Shown in pieces: positions 35,691 through 44,857 of a DNA stretch of 64,000 bases. Location of the stretch: positions 372,001-436,000 of the forward strand of contig NZ_QVMU01000001.1 in NCBI RefSeq assembly GCF_003605645.1, written 5' to 3'. A program made the translations under genes and the position numbers. Below the pieces are notes generated by a model. It did no database searches and was not told where the DNA came from. It saw only the letters and a program-made list of their open reading frames with translations. Numbering within the stretch: position 1 is the stretch's first letter; each line of letters begins with the position of its first letter. Origin of the DNA: Vibrio sinensis (lineage in GTDB: Bacteria > Pseudomonadota > Gammaproteobacteria > Enterobacterales > Vibrionaceae).

Positions 35691-36268
35691 TATGCCACCT
35701 CAGATTGTTGACTTGTATGCTGGCAGTTTTGTAAAAAAGCCATACGAAAAGCTTGTTGAGGCTGAGTTGGGTTACCATGCATTGTGATGATGATGTCAAT
35801 GAGTTCAAGAGCGAGATCTATATCTACCTGACATTCTTTTGCAGCGTCGAAAGCGACATTTGCTCCTGGTGGGTTTTCTCTAATTGTTCGCATAGTGACT
35901 ACGATTTCACTAGGAAGTCTCACTGCACTAAGACCATTCACAAACGAGAGAATCTCTTTATATTCTTTGTCTTTGACCGTGCCATCTCGTAATTGTGCTG
36001 CTGTTACTCCAATCGCCATCAAGGCAACTGAATAGTTAAAATAGGTATGTAAGTCATCAAGCTTACTTTTCATGTTGTGCATGTTTTCGTTAGCGGCATC
36101 AACATCCGCTTTCATGTCGGCGGTCGCAGAGTTATGTCCATCACGATGTCCGTTTTTGTATGCTTTCGAATCTTTTTCATCATCAAATGCACCACAGGCC
36201 CAAGCGGTCACCGCGGATGAAGTTGCGACGGCAGCAGCGTAGCCGAGCCATAGAAGGGGTAATGCCAT
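35690..36268 (-). CDS. Membrane-anchored 192-aa protein, first gene of the unknown operon
   Basis: A 192-aa protein starting MALPLLWLGYAAAVATSSAV; the ATG at 36268 has AAGGAA five to six bases upstream, while a longer in-frame reading lacks a site. The N-terminal helix (residues 4-24) is a signal anchor. It is followed by a charged KNGHRDGHNSATADMKADVD linker, a coiled stretch (ENMHNMKSKLDDLHTY), a second hydrophobic segment (SVALMAIGVTAAQL) and a helical C-terminal domain. I recognise no family. Its TAA stop overlaps the ATG of the 543-aa gene, so the two are co-translated and probably physically associated. The 298-base gap upstream (36269-36566) should hold the promoters of this operon and of the VF530-family gene. 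Confidence 0.72.
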   Translation of the reverse strand: MALPLLWLGYAAAVATSSAVTAWACGAFDDEKDSKAYKNGHRDGHNSATADMKADVDAANENMHNMKSKLDDLHTYFNYSVALMAIGVTAAQLRDGTVKDKEYKEILSFVNGLSAVRLPSEIVVTMRTIRENPPGANVAFDAAKECQVDIDLALELIDIIITMHGNPTQPQQAFRMAFLQNCQHTSQQSEVA

Positions 36269-36566
36269 GTTATTCCTTACATCTGTTCTATTTTTGTTAA
36301 ACCTTAACAGAATGCCATTCACTAATAAATGGTGTTTATTATTTAGCAAAAGATAAACGATAACTTGCCACCATTTTATTCTGCCTATTATTAAGAGTTG
36401 TGATATCGTTGCGGGTCTTATTCAAAGCCACGATATTAGGCGGATTGATTGAACTTGCGCTTGATGTTCGGGGCGAACATTTTTGTCGAGTCCTTTTGTT
36501 TTAGCCTTATAAGTCATAACGTCAAACGTGGCACCGTCAAAGCACACTGCACTAGGAAACATTTAA

Positions 36567-36785
36567 ATGAGTAATGAACAACCGAATAACCCCTTACACG
36601 GTTTATCGTTAGAAAAAATCTTAACACGCTTGGTTGAGCATTATGGTTGGAAAGGTCTACATCAACAGATCCGTGTAAACTGTTTTTCTAGCGACCCGTC
36701 AATCAAGTCGTCATTGAAGTTTCTGCGTAAAACCCAATGGGCTCGCGATAAAGTTGAAGCTTTGTATGTTGAGACTTTTAGCTAA
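36567..36785 (+). CDS. VF530-family DNA-binding protein (DUF2132)
   Basis: A 72-aa protein with the VF530 pattern: [25 protein letters not shown], then INCF-like [24 protein letters not shown] and KVEALYV. The family is widespread in gamma-proteobacteria; its structure is helical and DNA binding has been proposed. AGGAAAC lies six bases ahead of the ATG. The neighbouring three-gene operon is divergent. Confidence 0.9.
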   Translation: MSNEQPNNPLHGLSLEKILTRLVEHYGWKGLHQQIRVNCFSSDPSIKSSLKFLRKTQWARDKVEALYVETFS

Positions 36786-36812
36786 GTCGAAATTCTTTAC
36801 TACTTGATACCA

Positions 36813-36841
36813 TACCCAAGTGATCTTGAGTTGCTTGGGTA
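36813..36841. repeat. Inverted repeat TACCCAAG / CTTGGGTA
   Basis: TACCCAAG and CTTGGGTA flank a 13-base centre (TGATCTTGAGTTG). It follows the VF530-family gene and could end its transcript, though no T-run follows. Similar short inverted repeats are scattered in vibrio intergenic DNA. The rest of the gap 36842-37230 contains two or three variants of the phrase TAGAACTTTT near 37080-37107 and no gene. Confidence 0.6.
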
Positions 36842-37230
36842 GTTAACTCTTCCCTCTCTATATCTACTTCTCCTCTTTCAAAATCTTAATGTTAGTGACC
36901 CTGTCACAGGTCGGTTTATCATCGTCAGTACTCCAATTACTTAAAGTTTGGTTTTATTTCATTCGTTAAATCAAGATCTTAGACAGAGTAAACCGTGTTG
37001 TTTAACGTTAACGTCAATCTGGCTGCTATGCTTACTAAGACTCAGGGATATCAGTATTTATCCGACAGAACTTTTTTCGATAGAACTTTTCTTCAGTAGA
37101 ACTTTTTTTCGGTAGATTAATTATTCGATAGGTTATTGACCAAACCAACTGATGCACCTTGAGGAATAGACACCACGCGTTGACGCAGTAAGTAAACCAA
37201 AATTTAGTAGACCAGAATGGAGGTGACTTA

Positions 37231-38379
37231 ATGGATCAGGTGACGTTTCAGCAACTTGGTTGTAGTGATAACAAACACCAAATCGGTATAGCGACCTTAG
37301 ACAATACCAGCTCACTGAATGCACTGACATTTAATATGTTGAGTCAATTAATGGATAAGTTGCTGGAATGGCAGGACGATGAATCAATTGTGTGTGTCTT
37401 TTTACAGGGAGCTGGCGAAAAAGCATTTTGCGCAGGTGGCGATGTTCGCACCATGTATCACGTCATGAACGAACGAGATCCACAAGAGAGTCGGGCATTC
37501 TTTACCGATTTTTTTACCACAGAATATCAATGTGATTATTTAATTCACACTTATCAGAAGCCTATTATTGGCTGGGGAGATAGGATTGTGATGGGAGGTG
37601 GTCTAGGCTTATTTGCTGGGACCAGTCATCGCGTAGTGACGCCTCATTCACGTCTTGCTATGCCGGAAATCCATATCGGCCTTTACCCTGATGTTGGAGG
37701 CACCTACTTTTTAAATCAACTGCCACCGGGTATTGGTTTGTTTCTTGGTCTTACCGCAACGCCTGTTAACGCTAGTGATGCGCTTGATTTGACCCTGAGT
37801 GATTATCTATTGTTACGAGAGCACAGATCAACGGTATTAGAACAACTGCAAGTGAGTGATTGGAACAATGACGTTGATAGTTGCGATATTGTTTCTGATT
37901 TACTAGAAACTTTGTCTTATGAAGCCGTTTCTCAACGCCCTGATTCGCAATTATTACCTTATCTTTCGCAAATTCAATCTGCTTGTCATGGTGAGGACTT
38001 GACTTCGATCTGTCGAAATATCCAAGAAATTAAAGGGGATGAGGCGTGGTTAGAGCAAGCTAAAAAGAGTCTGACTGGCGGTAGTCCTATTTCTGCGTAC
38101 ATTTGCTACCGTCAAATTACGCAATGCCACGATTTTTCTTTAGCGGATTGTTTTCGAGTTGAGCTATCTCTCTCGGTGCGCTGTGCACTATTAGGTGAAT
38201 TTCAAGAGGGAGTCCGTTCTCGGTTAATTGATAAAGATAATCAGCCAGAATGGATGTTCGGTTCAGTGTCCAGTGTCGATGAAAGCATTATTGATACGTT
38301 ATTTACGTCATTGTGGACACGAGATAATCATCCACTGGCCGGTTTATCAAATAATGTTCGCCATCTTAGCCGTAAGTGA
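37231..38379 (+). CDS. 3-hydroxyisobutyryl-CoA hydrolase-like enoyl-CoA hydratase family protein
   Basis: A 382-aa crotonase-fold enzyme. The oxyanion-hole segments EKAFCAGGDVRTMY and DRIVMGGGLGLFAGTSHRVV are present, and AMPEIHIGLYPDVGGTYFL carries the glutamate and aspartate characteristic of 3-hydroxyisobutyryl-CoA hydrolases rather than simple hydratases. Length (382) and the late segment GGSPISAYICYRQI also fit that group. Its expected role is release of 3-hydroxyisobutyrate in valine degradation, in line with the branched-chain dehydrogenase genes 10 kb further on. Start at ATG 37231 after TGGAGGTG. Confidence 0.85.
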   Translation: MDQVTFQQLGCSDNKHQIGIATLDNTSSLNALTFNMLSQLMDKLLEWQDDESIVCVFLQGAGEKAFCAGGDVRTMYHVMNERDPQESRAFFTDFFTTEYQCDYLIHTYQKPIIGWGDRIVMGGGLGLFAGTSHRVVTPHSRLAMPEIHIGLYPDVGGTYFLNQLPPGIGLFLGLTATPVNASDALDLTLSDYLLLREHRSTVLEQLQVSDWNNDVDSCDIVSDLLETLSYEAVSQRPDSQLLPYLSQIQSACHGEDLTSICRNIQEIKGDEAWLEQAKKSLTGGSPISAYICYRQITQCHDFSLADCFRVELSLSVRCALLGEFQEGVRSRLIDKDNQPEWMFGSVSSVDESIIDTLFTSLWTRDNHPLAGLSNNVRHLSRK

Positions 38380-38564
38380 CTGACTTAAACTACGGCCATC
38401 AATGCCCTATTTCAGCACTCGATGTAGATGCATACTTTATGGATAGATACTTAGTGCAAATGGATTATGTAACCATCTAGCCTGCGGATAATAATGCGTC
38501 TTTTATTGGCCATCAGGGTCAAAATAGGCCAAGAGAAATCAGTGAAACGAAAAGGAATAGTGAT

Positions 38565-39323
38565 ATGGATATGAACGGTAGCGTAATCGCAATAACAGGA
38601 GCTGGTGGGGGATTGGGTCAAACAATGGCTATTGAGCTTGCTAAAGCAGGCGCGTCCCTAGCGTTATTAGATTTGGATTCAAGATCATTAGAAGAGACCC
38701 AAGCTTTATGTGCGGCATCACAAGCGAGAGTTTACCTCTATCCAATGGATGTAACTGATGAACAACAGGTGGAGCAAACTTTTGACGCTATAGTGCGCGA
38801 CCTCGGTCAATTAGATGGATTAGTGAATAACGCCGGTATTCTTAGAGATGCCATGTTAGTTAAAGTCAAAGGTGAAGAAGTGAGTAAGATGTCGCTCGCT
38901 CAATTCAATTCAGTCATTAGTGTTAATCTAACGGGTACATTCTTATGTGGCCGGGAAGCAGCGTTGAAAATGATTGAGACAAAACGCAAAGGCGTGATCA
39001 TTAATATTTCCAGTGTGTCTCGAGCGGGCAATATGGGGCAATCTAATTATTCTGCATCAAAAGCAGGAGTCGCATCTTTAGCTACCTGTTGGGCAAAAGA
39101 ATTGGGGCGATATGGAATTCGAGCAGCGGCGATAGCTCCCGGTGTGGTGAAAACAGCGATGACTGATCAGATGAAACCAGAAGCCATTGCACGCCTCGAA
39201 AATATGGTCCCATTAGGACGTATAGCTCAAGCCGACGAAATCGCACATGCAGTAAAATTCATTTTCGAAAGTGATTATTATACAGGCAGAGTCCTTGAAT
39301 TAGATGGCGGGTTACGCTTGTGA
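38565..39323 (+). CDS. Short-chain dehydrogenase/reductase
   Basis: A 252-aa classical SDR. The cofactor motif TGAGGGLGQ, D37-like aspartate in LLDLDSRSLEE (NAD preference), NNAG, the catalytic serine in NISSVSRAG, and YSASK with SNYSASKAG are all present. The ending DYYTGRVLELDGGLRL is typical of 3-hydroxyacyl-CoA dehydrogenase or FabG-like members. AAGGAAT sits six bases before the ATG. It follows the acyl-CoA hydrolase gene by 185 bases, so a role in acyl-CoA oxidation is likely but not proven. A terminator follows. Confidence 0.9.
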   Translation: MDMNGSVIAITGAGGGLGQTMAIELAKAGASLALLDLDSRSLEETQALCAASQARVYLYPMDVTDEQQVEQTFDAIVRDLGQLDGLVNNAGILRDAMLVKVKGEEVSKMSLAQFNSVISVNLTGTFLCGREAALKMIETKRKGVIINISSVSRAGNMGQSNYSASKAGVASLATCWAKELGRYGIRAAAIAPGVVKTAMTDQMKPEAIARLENMVPLGRIAQADEIAHAVKFIFESDYYTGRVLELDGGLRL

Positions 39324-39412
39324 TATGCCACATTACGTTGCTTGAATTCATCGTGATAACAAAGTGATAGGTAAGGTAGTTATAGGAACAGTAAACCCAT
39401 AAAATAAAAGAT

Positions 39413-39445
39413 AAGGCCATCATCAAATGAGATGATGGCCTTTAT
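39413..39445 (+). terminator. Intrinsic terminator after the SDR gene
   Basis: AAGGCCATCATC and GATGATGGCCTT form a perfect 12-bp stem with a six-base loop, followed by TATT. Confidence 0.85.
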
Positions 39446-39545
39446 TATGCTTGTTAACTATAGGTAACATGTGGCCTTGTCGGTAGTAAAGGTAAGCATG
39501 AACCGTTTAGGTGAATGATTCATGGCAAAATAATGGTTAACTCGA

Positions 39546-39902
39546 CTATCGGCGTTCGCTGTCATTATAACGATAAGTGTAGACGACTGTGGTCACAGGT
39601 TGGTAAAGCATTTCGCCTCGTTTATCCCAAACTTCTTTTACATGGCCTTTCACATCCACGACTTGGAAGCTTGAACTCACTCGGTTGTTCCATTGATGAT
39701 CATCGAGAGCTATTTCAAGCTGGCGTGGTGTCATCCCCTCTAGTTTTGCAACAGTTGCACGGCTCTCTTGGAAAGCTCCTGCGATGGAGTCGTATTGACG
39801 GCCATCAATAGTGGTATGGTCGACTTCTTGTAGATAAGCCGATGTGGCAGAAAAGCTTAAGACTGAAGTCGTGATTGCTAACGTACTGATTAACTTATTC
39901 AT
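39546..39902 (-). CDS. Small exported protein, DUF3316-like
   Basis: A 118-aa protein with a signal peptide (MNKLISTLAITTSVLSFSAT, cleavage near SATSA). The ATG at 39902 has AGGATG upstream; a longer reading adds residues before the basic signal n-region and is rejected. The mature part (SIAGAFQESRATVAKLEG, TPRQLEIALDDHQW, VKEVWDKRGEMLYQPVTTVVYTYRY) fits small Vibrio periplasmic proteins grouped as DUF3316; that attribution is from memory of the pattern. Function unknown. The ~300-base gap behind its promoter (39939-40239) has a GGGAAAATC/GATTTTCCC hairpin at 40153-40177. Confidence 0.65.
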   Translation of the reverse strand: MNKLISTLAITTSVLSFSATSAYLQEVDHTTIDGRQYDSIAGAFQESRATVAKLEGMTPRQLEIALDDHQWNNRVSSSFQVVDVKGHVKEVWDKRGEMLYQPVTTVVYTYRYNDSERR

Positions 39903-40239
39903 AAAATTACATCCTATGTCGTTTATCATTGTTTGCACCTTCCAATATGCCTAAATTACTGCGGTTCCTATCGTCATTATTCGCTGGATAGGGGAGCGAT
40001 TAGGTGCGTTTTGCTCTTATCATTTAATGCAGCAATGAATGGTTATACGGCGTTACATCACAAATAGACCGGAATAATTTTCATTTCATTGCAAATTTAA
40101 ACACTTTTTTGGTCTGTACGTTTGCTAAACCTTATAACTATCTGAATTGATGGGGAAAATCTAATCACGATTTTCCCTTTCATCGAAAGTCACGGCGATA
40201 TCATGATGGGTACCGGATGACTGAGCTTTAACACCACAC

Positions 40240-41937
40240 TTACATATTGGTATATCTTGGACCGCCACCGCCCTCAGGGGCTTGCCAAACAATGTTTTGC
40301 GATGGATCTTTAATATCACATGCTTTGCAATGTAAACAGTTAGCGGCATTTATCTGTAATTTTTCTTGACCATCGAACGTTAATATTTCATAGACGCCTG
40401 CTGGACAAAAGTGCTGACTTGGTTCGCCGTAGTCGGGTAAGTTAATATTGATAGGAATACTCTGATCGGTGAGAACAAGGTGACAGGGCTGATCTTCTTC
40501 ATGTTGGGTGTGGGATAAATAAACTGAAGACAGTTTATCAAAGCTGAGTATTCCGTCGGCTTTTGGATAATCGATGGGTTCGACGTTCTTGATCGACTGT
40601 AAACTCAGAAAGTCTGCTTGAGAATCTTTGATCGTCCAAGGGACTGGGTGCTTAAACAATGGTAACCATACATTGTGTTCGAAATATGTAAGAGCTGAAC
40701 CGAACAGCATGCCAGTTTTATGAATCGCAGCATTAAAGTTACGCGCTTCATACAGTTCTTGATATAGCCAAGATGGTTCAAAAAGAGATTGGTAATCGGG
40801 TTCAGAATTAGCACGTCCTTGCTTTAGTTCATTAAATACCGCTTCTGCCGCTAGCATGCCTGATTTCATAGCGGTATGACATCCTTTGATTTTTAAGCCA
40901 TTCAGAGTGCCCGCATCGCAACCGATTAAGATACCTCCCTTAAATTGTTGTTTGGGTAAAGAAGATAAGCCGCCTTTGGCTAGTGAGCGAGCTCCGTAAG
41001 CGATGCGCTCACCATGTTCTAAATATTGACTGAATACTGGGTGATGTTTCAGTCTTTGGAACTCTTCAAAGGGGCTAAGATAGGGATGGCGGTAGTTAAG
41101 GTCTGTAATCAGACCAACAGCGATTTGGTGATCTTTTAAATGGTAGAGAAAGCCGCCCCCAGTGGATTGGGTTTGATGCAACGGCCAACCAGTTGAGTGA
41201 ATAATTTTTCCAGCCTCATGCTTTGGATGATCAGGGGGAAGTTGCCAAATTTCTTTAATGCCAAGAGCATAGTGCTGGGGCTGAGAGTTTTTATCCAATT
41301 GAAATTGTTTGATTAATTGCTTGCCAAGGTGACCACGGCACCCCTCAGCGAATAACGTATATTTTGCTTTTAACTCTACTCCGGGTTCAAAGTTTGCTTT
41401 AGCTTCTCCGTGTTTATTGCGACCCATATCCGTCGTGGTGACACCGGTTACCGCACCTTGCTCATCATAGTTAATGGTTGCCGCAGAAAAACCGGCAAAG
41501 ATATCAACGCCTAGTCCTTCGGCTTGTGTTGCTAACCAACGACATAATTCAGCTAGACTTATAAGATAGTTTCCGGAATCTGGATGATTAGTCATGGGCT
41601 TAGGCGTCAGCCAATCGGGGATCGTAATATGATTTAAATGAGTGGTGAGATAAGTGAGCTGTTCATTCGAAACGGGTGTATTAAGTGGGGCGTTTTGCGA
41701 TTTCCAATCAGGAAAGAGTTCATTGAGCGAGGTTGGATCAAAAACCGCGCCGGAAAGAATATGCGAGCCAACCTCAGCACCTTTTTCGATCACACAAATC
41801 GATAGTGGAGTTCTTGCATTGTCGTTAGCGTCTCTAGTTTGATCAAGAAGCGCCAATTGGCATGCAGCAGATAAACCTGCTGGACCAGCGCCAACGATAA
41901 CAACATCAAATTCCATGCATTCATGCGTTTCACTCAT
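40240..41937 (-). CDS. Electron transfer flavoprotein-ubiquinone oxidoreductase
   Basis: A 565-aa inner-membrane-associated flavoprotein that passes electrons from ETF to ubiquinone. The FAD site DVVIVGAGPAGLSAACQLAL opens the protein and the C-terminal CLHCKACDIKDPSQNIVWQ supplies cysteines for the single [4Fe-4S] cluster, followed by the invariant PEGGGGPRY. GGILIGCDAGTLNGLKIKG and KGCHTAMKSGMLAAEA are also family hallmarks. The ATG at 41937 has GGAGAG five bases upstream, which excludes a 21-codon longer reading. ETF subunit genes are not in the window. It links acyl-CoA and branched-chain degradation to respiration. Confidence 0.95.
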   Translation of the reverse strand: MSETHECMEFDVVIVGAGPAGLSAACQLALLDQTRDANDNARTPLSICVIEKGAEVGSHILSGAVFDPTSLNELFPDWKSQNAPLNTPVSNEQLTYLTTHLNHITIPDWLTPKPMTNHPDSGNYLISLAELCRWLATQAEGLGVDIFAGFSAATINYDEQGAVTGVTTTDMGRNKHGEAKANFEPGVELKAKYTLFAEGCRGHLGKQLIKQFQLDKNSQPQHYALGIKEIWQLPPDHPKHEAGKIIHSTGWPLHQTQSTGGGFLYHLKDHQIAVGLITDLNYRHPYLSPFEEFQRLKHHPVFSQYLEHGERIAYGARSLAKGGLSSLPKQQFKGGILIGCDAGTLNGLKIKGCHTAMKSGMLAAEAVFNELKQGRANSEPDYQSLFEPSWLYQELYEARNFNAAIHKTGMLFGSALTYFEHNVWLPLFKHPVPWTIKDSQADFLSLQSIKNVEPIDYPKADGILSFDKLSSVYLSHTQHEEDQPCHLVLTDQSIPININLPDYGEPSQHFCPAGVYEILTFDGQEKLQINAANCLHCKACDIKDPSQNIVWQAPEGGGGPRYTNM

Positions 41938-42100
41938 TATTACTCTCCATTTTCGATGCCGAATCTTAAAGCTACTCAGGTATAAGTATAGCGTAATCAA
42001 GTTTTTATACTCATAAGACGGGTGTAAAAAAGAACAAATAGAGAGGCAAGCTTTTGTAGGGCGACTGTGGGTTGGTTATATGGAATTTATTTAGCAGAAA

Positions 42101-42129
42101 CAAAAAACGGCATGCGAGTGCATGCCGTT
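42101..42129 (-). terminator. Intrinsic terminator of the BCCT gene
   Basis: On the minus strand AACGGCATGC-ACTC-GCATGCCGTT forms a perfect 10-bp stem followed by TTTT. It lies just past the stop codon of the BCCT transporter gene. Confidence 0.92.
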
Positions 42130-42154
42130 AGATACTTAGAGTTAAAACAAAACG

Positions 42155-43825
42155 TTAGGCTTTTGCTTTTTTGTTCGACTTAGCTGATGGACGAGGTTCG
42201 TCCATTAGTCCTTTAATCAAGGAAACTGTTGCGACCAACAGTACGATGGTAAATGGTAAGCCAGTAGTTACTGCCATCGCTTGAGCTGCAGCAAGGCCAC
42301 CGCCTAGCATTAGCGCAATCGCAACTAAACCTTCGAACGTACACCAGAACACACGTTGCGGTGTTGGTGCATCAACTTTACCGCCTGCAGCGATAGTGTC
42401 GATAACCAATGAACCAGAGTCAGCAGATGTGATAAAGAACACAACAACTAACACAATTCCCACAAGTGATGTAATTTCAGCCATAGGCATAACATCAAGC
42501 ATCGCAAACAGTTTCAAAGGCAGTTCAGCATTAAATACCGCTTGGTAGCCGTCATTTACGTATTGGCTGATAGCATTACCACCAAACGCCGTCATCCAAA
42601 GTACACATACTGTTGATGGGATCAAAATAACACAGACAATGAACTCACGAACAGAGCGACCACGAGAAACACGAGCGATGAACATACCCACGAATGGTGA
42701 CCATGAAATCCACCATGCCCAGTAAAACGCAGTCCAACCTTGTGAGAAGTTAACGTCTTCACGACCAAATGGAACCGATAGGGAAGTGATATTCGATAGG
42801 TAAGCGCCAATGTTATCAAAAAATCCAGTAAAGATAGCTAGTGTTGGACCCGCAACGATAACGAATAACAGTAACAGAGCAGCGATGCCCATGTTAATTT
42901 CAGATAGACGTTTTACACCACTGTCTAAGCCAGCAACTACAGACACTAATGCTAGTGCTGTAATACCAATGATAAGAACAACTTGAGTTGTTTCTGTCAT
43001 CGGGATACCGAATAGGAAGTTCAAGCCGGTAGCCGCTTGCGATGCACCATAGCCTAGAGAGGTAGCAAGACCAAAGACTGTGGAGACAACAGCCAATGTA
43101 TCGATCACATCACCAACCCAACCCCAAACACGCTCACCAAATAGTGGGTAGAAGATCGAGCGGATGGTTAGCGGAAGCCCTTTATTGAAAGAGAAAATTG
43201 CTAGACCAAGAGCAAGCAACGCGTAAATTGACCACGGGTGAAGTGCCCAGTGATAAATCGTTGCTGCCATACCAAGTGCTGATGCGGCTTCGGTATCGCC
43301 GACAGCTGCACCTAATGGTGCCCAGTCAGTACGTACACCACCTTCGACGGAAACTCCGCCCAATGCCGCACTGAAATGAGACATTGGCTCTGATACTCCA
43401 AAGAATACCAAGCCGATACCCATACCCGCAGCAAACAGCATCGCTAACCAACCGGCATAGCTGTAGTCAGGTGTCGCTTCAGTTCCGCCAATTCTTACAC
43501 GGCCGAGCGGTGTAACAATAAGAACTAAACATACAACAACAAAAACGTTGCCAGATAAAAGGAAAAACCAGTCTAAGTTAGATAATAACCATCCGCGAAG
43601 ACCAGCAAAAAAAGGTTCTACTTGTTCTCTAAAAGTCAGTGTTAATACGACGAACAAAATGATCGATAGACCAGAGATTGCAAAAACACGGTTATGAATA
43701 TCAAGGCCAAAAGGGCCTACTTTTAAAGCAACGTTGTCTTGACCAATTTGATAATCAGTGTCGATCGCGTTTACTTTACCGTCGGGACGTTGAATCCCGC
43801 CATTGTTGTCATTATCGGTGCTCAC
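42155..43825 (-). CDS. BCCT-family betaine/choline/carnitine transporter
   Basis: A 556-aa osmolyte transporter with twelve predicted membrane helices. The start is the GTG at 43825, with AAGGAG seven bases upstream; an in-frame reading 33 codons longer begins in AT-rich promoter DNA. The glycine-rich LFAAGMGIGLVFFGVSEPM and the signature WAWWISWSPFVGMFIARVSRG (split here across the ion and substrate sites) are diagnostic. The N-terminus is hydrophilic and lacks a regulatory extension. Substrate (glycine betaine, choline or carnitine) cannot be separated by reading. The 280-base upstream region to 44107 is AT-rich without an obvious operator. Confidence 0.94.
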   Translation of the reverse strand: MSTDNDNNGGIQRPDGKVNAIDTDYQIGQDNVALKVGPFGLDIHNRVFAISGLSIILFVVLTLTFREQVEPFFAGLRGWLLSNLDWFFLLSGNVFVVVCLVLIVTPLGRVRIGGTEATPDYSYAGWLAMLFAAGMGIGLVFFGVSEPMSHFSAALGGVSVEGGVRTDWAPLGAAVGDTEAASALGMAATIYHWALHPWSIYALLALGLAIFSFNKGLPLTIRSIFYPLFGERVWGWVGDVIDTLAVVSTVFGLATSLGYGASQAATGLNFLFGIPMTETTQVVLIIGITALALVSVVAGLDSGVKRLSEINMGIAALLLLFVIVAGPTLAIFTGFFDNIGAYLSNITSLSVPFGREDVNFSQGWTAFYWAWWISWSPFVGMFIARVSRGRSVREFIVCVILIPSTVCVLWMTAFGGNAISQYVNDGYQAVFNAELPLKLFAMLDVMPMAEITSLVGIVLVVVFFITSADSGSLVIDTIAAGGKVDAPTPQRVFWCTFEGLVAIALMLGGGLAAAQAMAVTTGLPFTIVLLVATVSLIKGLMDEPRPSAKSNKKAKA

Positions 43826-44107
43826 GAATTGTCTCCTTATCAAATACGTGGCTATATAAATATCATTTGACGTGTATAAAAAGTAACCGCATTTTCGCAA
43901 CACTTTTAATACAGCAAATATCAATATTTAATAGAATTTAGATATTTTACTCTATTACTTATCTTAACGATAAACATACTGATAACACATTGCATTTTAT
44001 TATCATGACGATTAGTTAAATTTATCGTGCTAAATCAGTATTTTATTGCATCAATTTAAGTGGTTTTTTGTCGTTTTTTGGTTGTTATGCAAACAGGTTG
44101 TTAATGG

Positions 44108-44857
44108 TTACTGCCAAAATGTCGATAAAGACACATTGGGATTTGAGTAATATTGTAACTGTGCTTGTAACAGTTCAGCGGTCGCCAACGCATCTGTTAG
44201 TGCGTGGTGAGGCTGATAAATAGGCAATTTGTATCGAGTTCTTGCTTGGCCTAAGCGCACTGACCCCGGCTTTTTCCCTTTCAACCAATTTCGAAAGCCA
44301 GTACATTGCCGCAATTGAATCGCATATTCAATGTCTAAAGTGTCAATAACTGGAAATTGAATGCCCTCACCAATGCGCTCAAGTAGTGTGTTATTGAAGA
44401 ATTGACGTTCAATATTTTTGTAGTGAACGACCACAATTTTTCCTGCTATCGCATTCAATATTTGATCTAAGATATCTTCGAGTTGAGGTGCGCTTTTTAC
44501 TTCAGAATCGGTAATGCCATGTATAACCACTGACTCTTCATTTAATTCGCGATTTGGATTCACAACCCAGTGTGCAGAACCACTACATTGAATGCGTTGA
44601 AGTGTAAATGGGACAAGGCCGATGGTTAAAATGGCATCTTCTTGTGCGTTCAAACCCGTAGTCTCAAAGTCCATCGAAACAAACTCGACATCTTTAAGTG
44701 GTGTTTCTGCCGCAGGTATAGGCGCAGAATAATAACGCTTGAGTCTGGAGTCCTTGCTAGTTTCTGCCAGAGTCCTAAATAGACTCGGCCAATCGGGCGT
44801 GGAGGAAGTATTTAGCAACGGCAGATCTTTCTGCTGACTTTGAAATAGTCTCATCAT
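44108..44857 (-). CDS. DEDDh 3'-5' exonuclease (DnaQ-like)
   Basis: A 249-aa exonuclease. Exo I reads FVSMDFETTGLNAQ (D and E ligands), Exo III reads HHALTDALATAEL (histidine base and aspartate). Exo II, normally HNAxFD, reads HYKNIERQFF, so the second-motif aspartate is replaced by glutamate; the fold and activity may survive. Its ATG overlaps the stop of the upstream cNMP/CBS gene by four bases (ATGA), so the pair is co-translated. This pairing is found repeatedly in vibrios and related bacteria; the biological role of the exonuclease is unknown. Confidence 0.88.
   Translation of the reverse strand: MMRLFQSQQKDLPLLNTSSTPDWPSLFRTLAETSKDSRLKRYYSAPIPAAETPLKDVEFVSMDFETTGLNAQEDAILTIGLVPFTLQRIQCSGSAHWVVNPNRELNEESVVIHGITDSEVKSAPQLEDILDQILNAIAGKIVVVHYKNIERQFFNNTLLERIGEGIQFPVIDTLDIEYAIQLRQCTGFRNWLKGKKPGSVRLGQARTRYKLPIYQPHHALTDALATAELLQAQLQYYSNPNVSLSTFWQ

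Noticed and set aside
40161..40349. 62-codon minus-strand frame overlapping the end of the ETF-QO gene
   Set aside because: It reads the conserved iron-sulfur segment in another frame and has no start signal.
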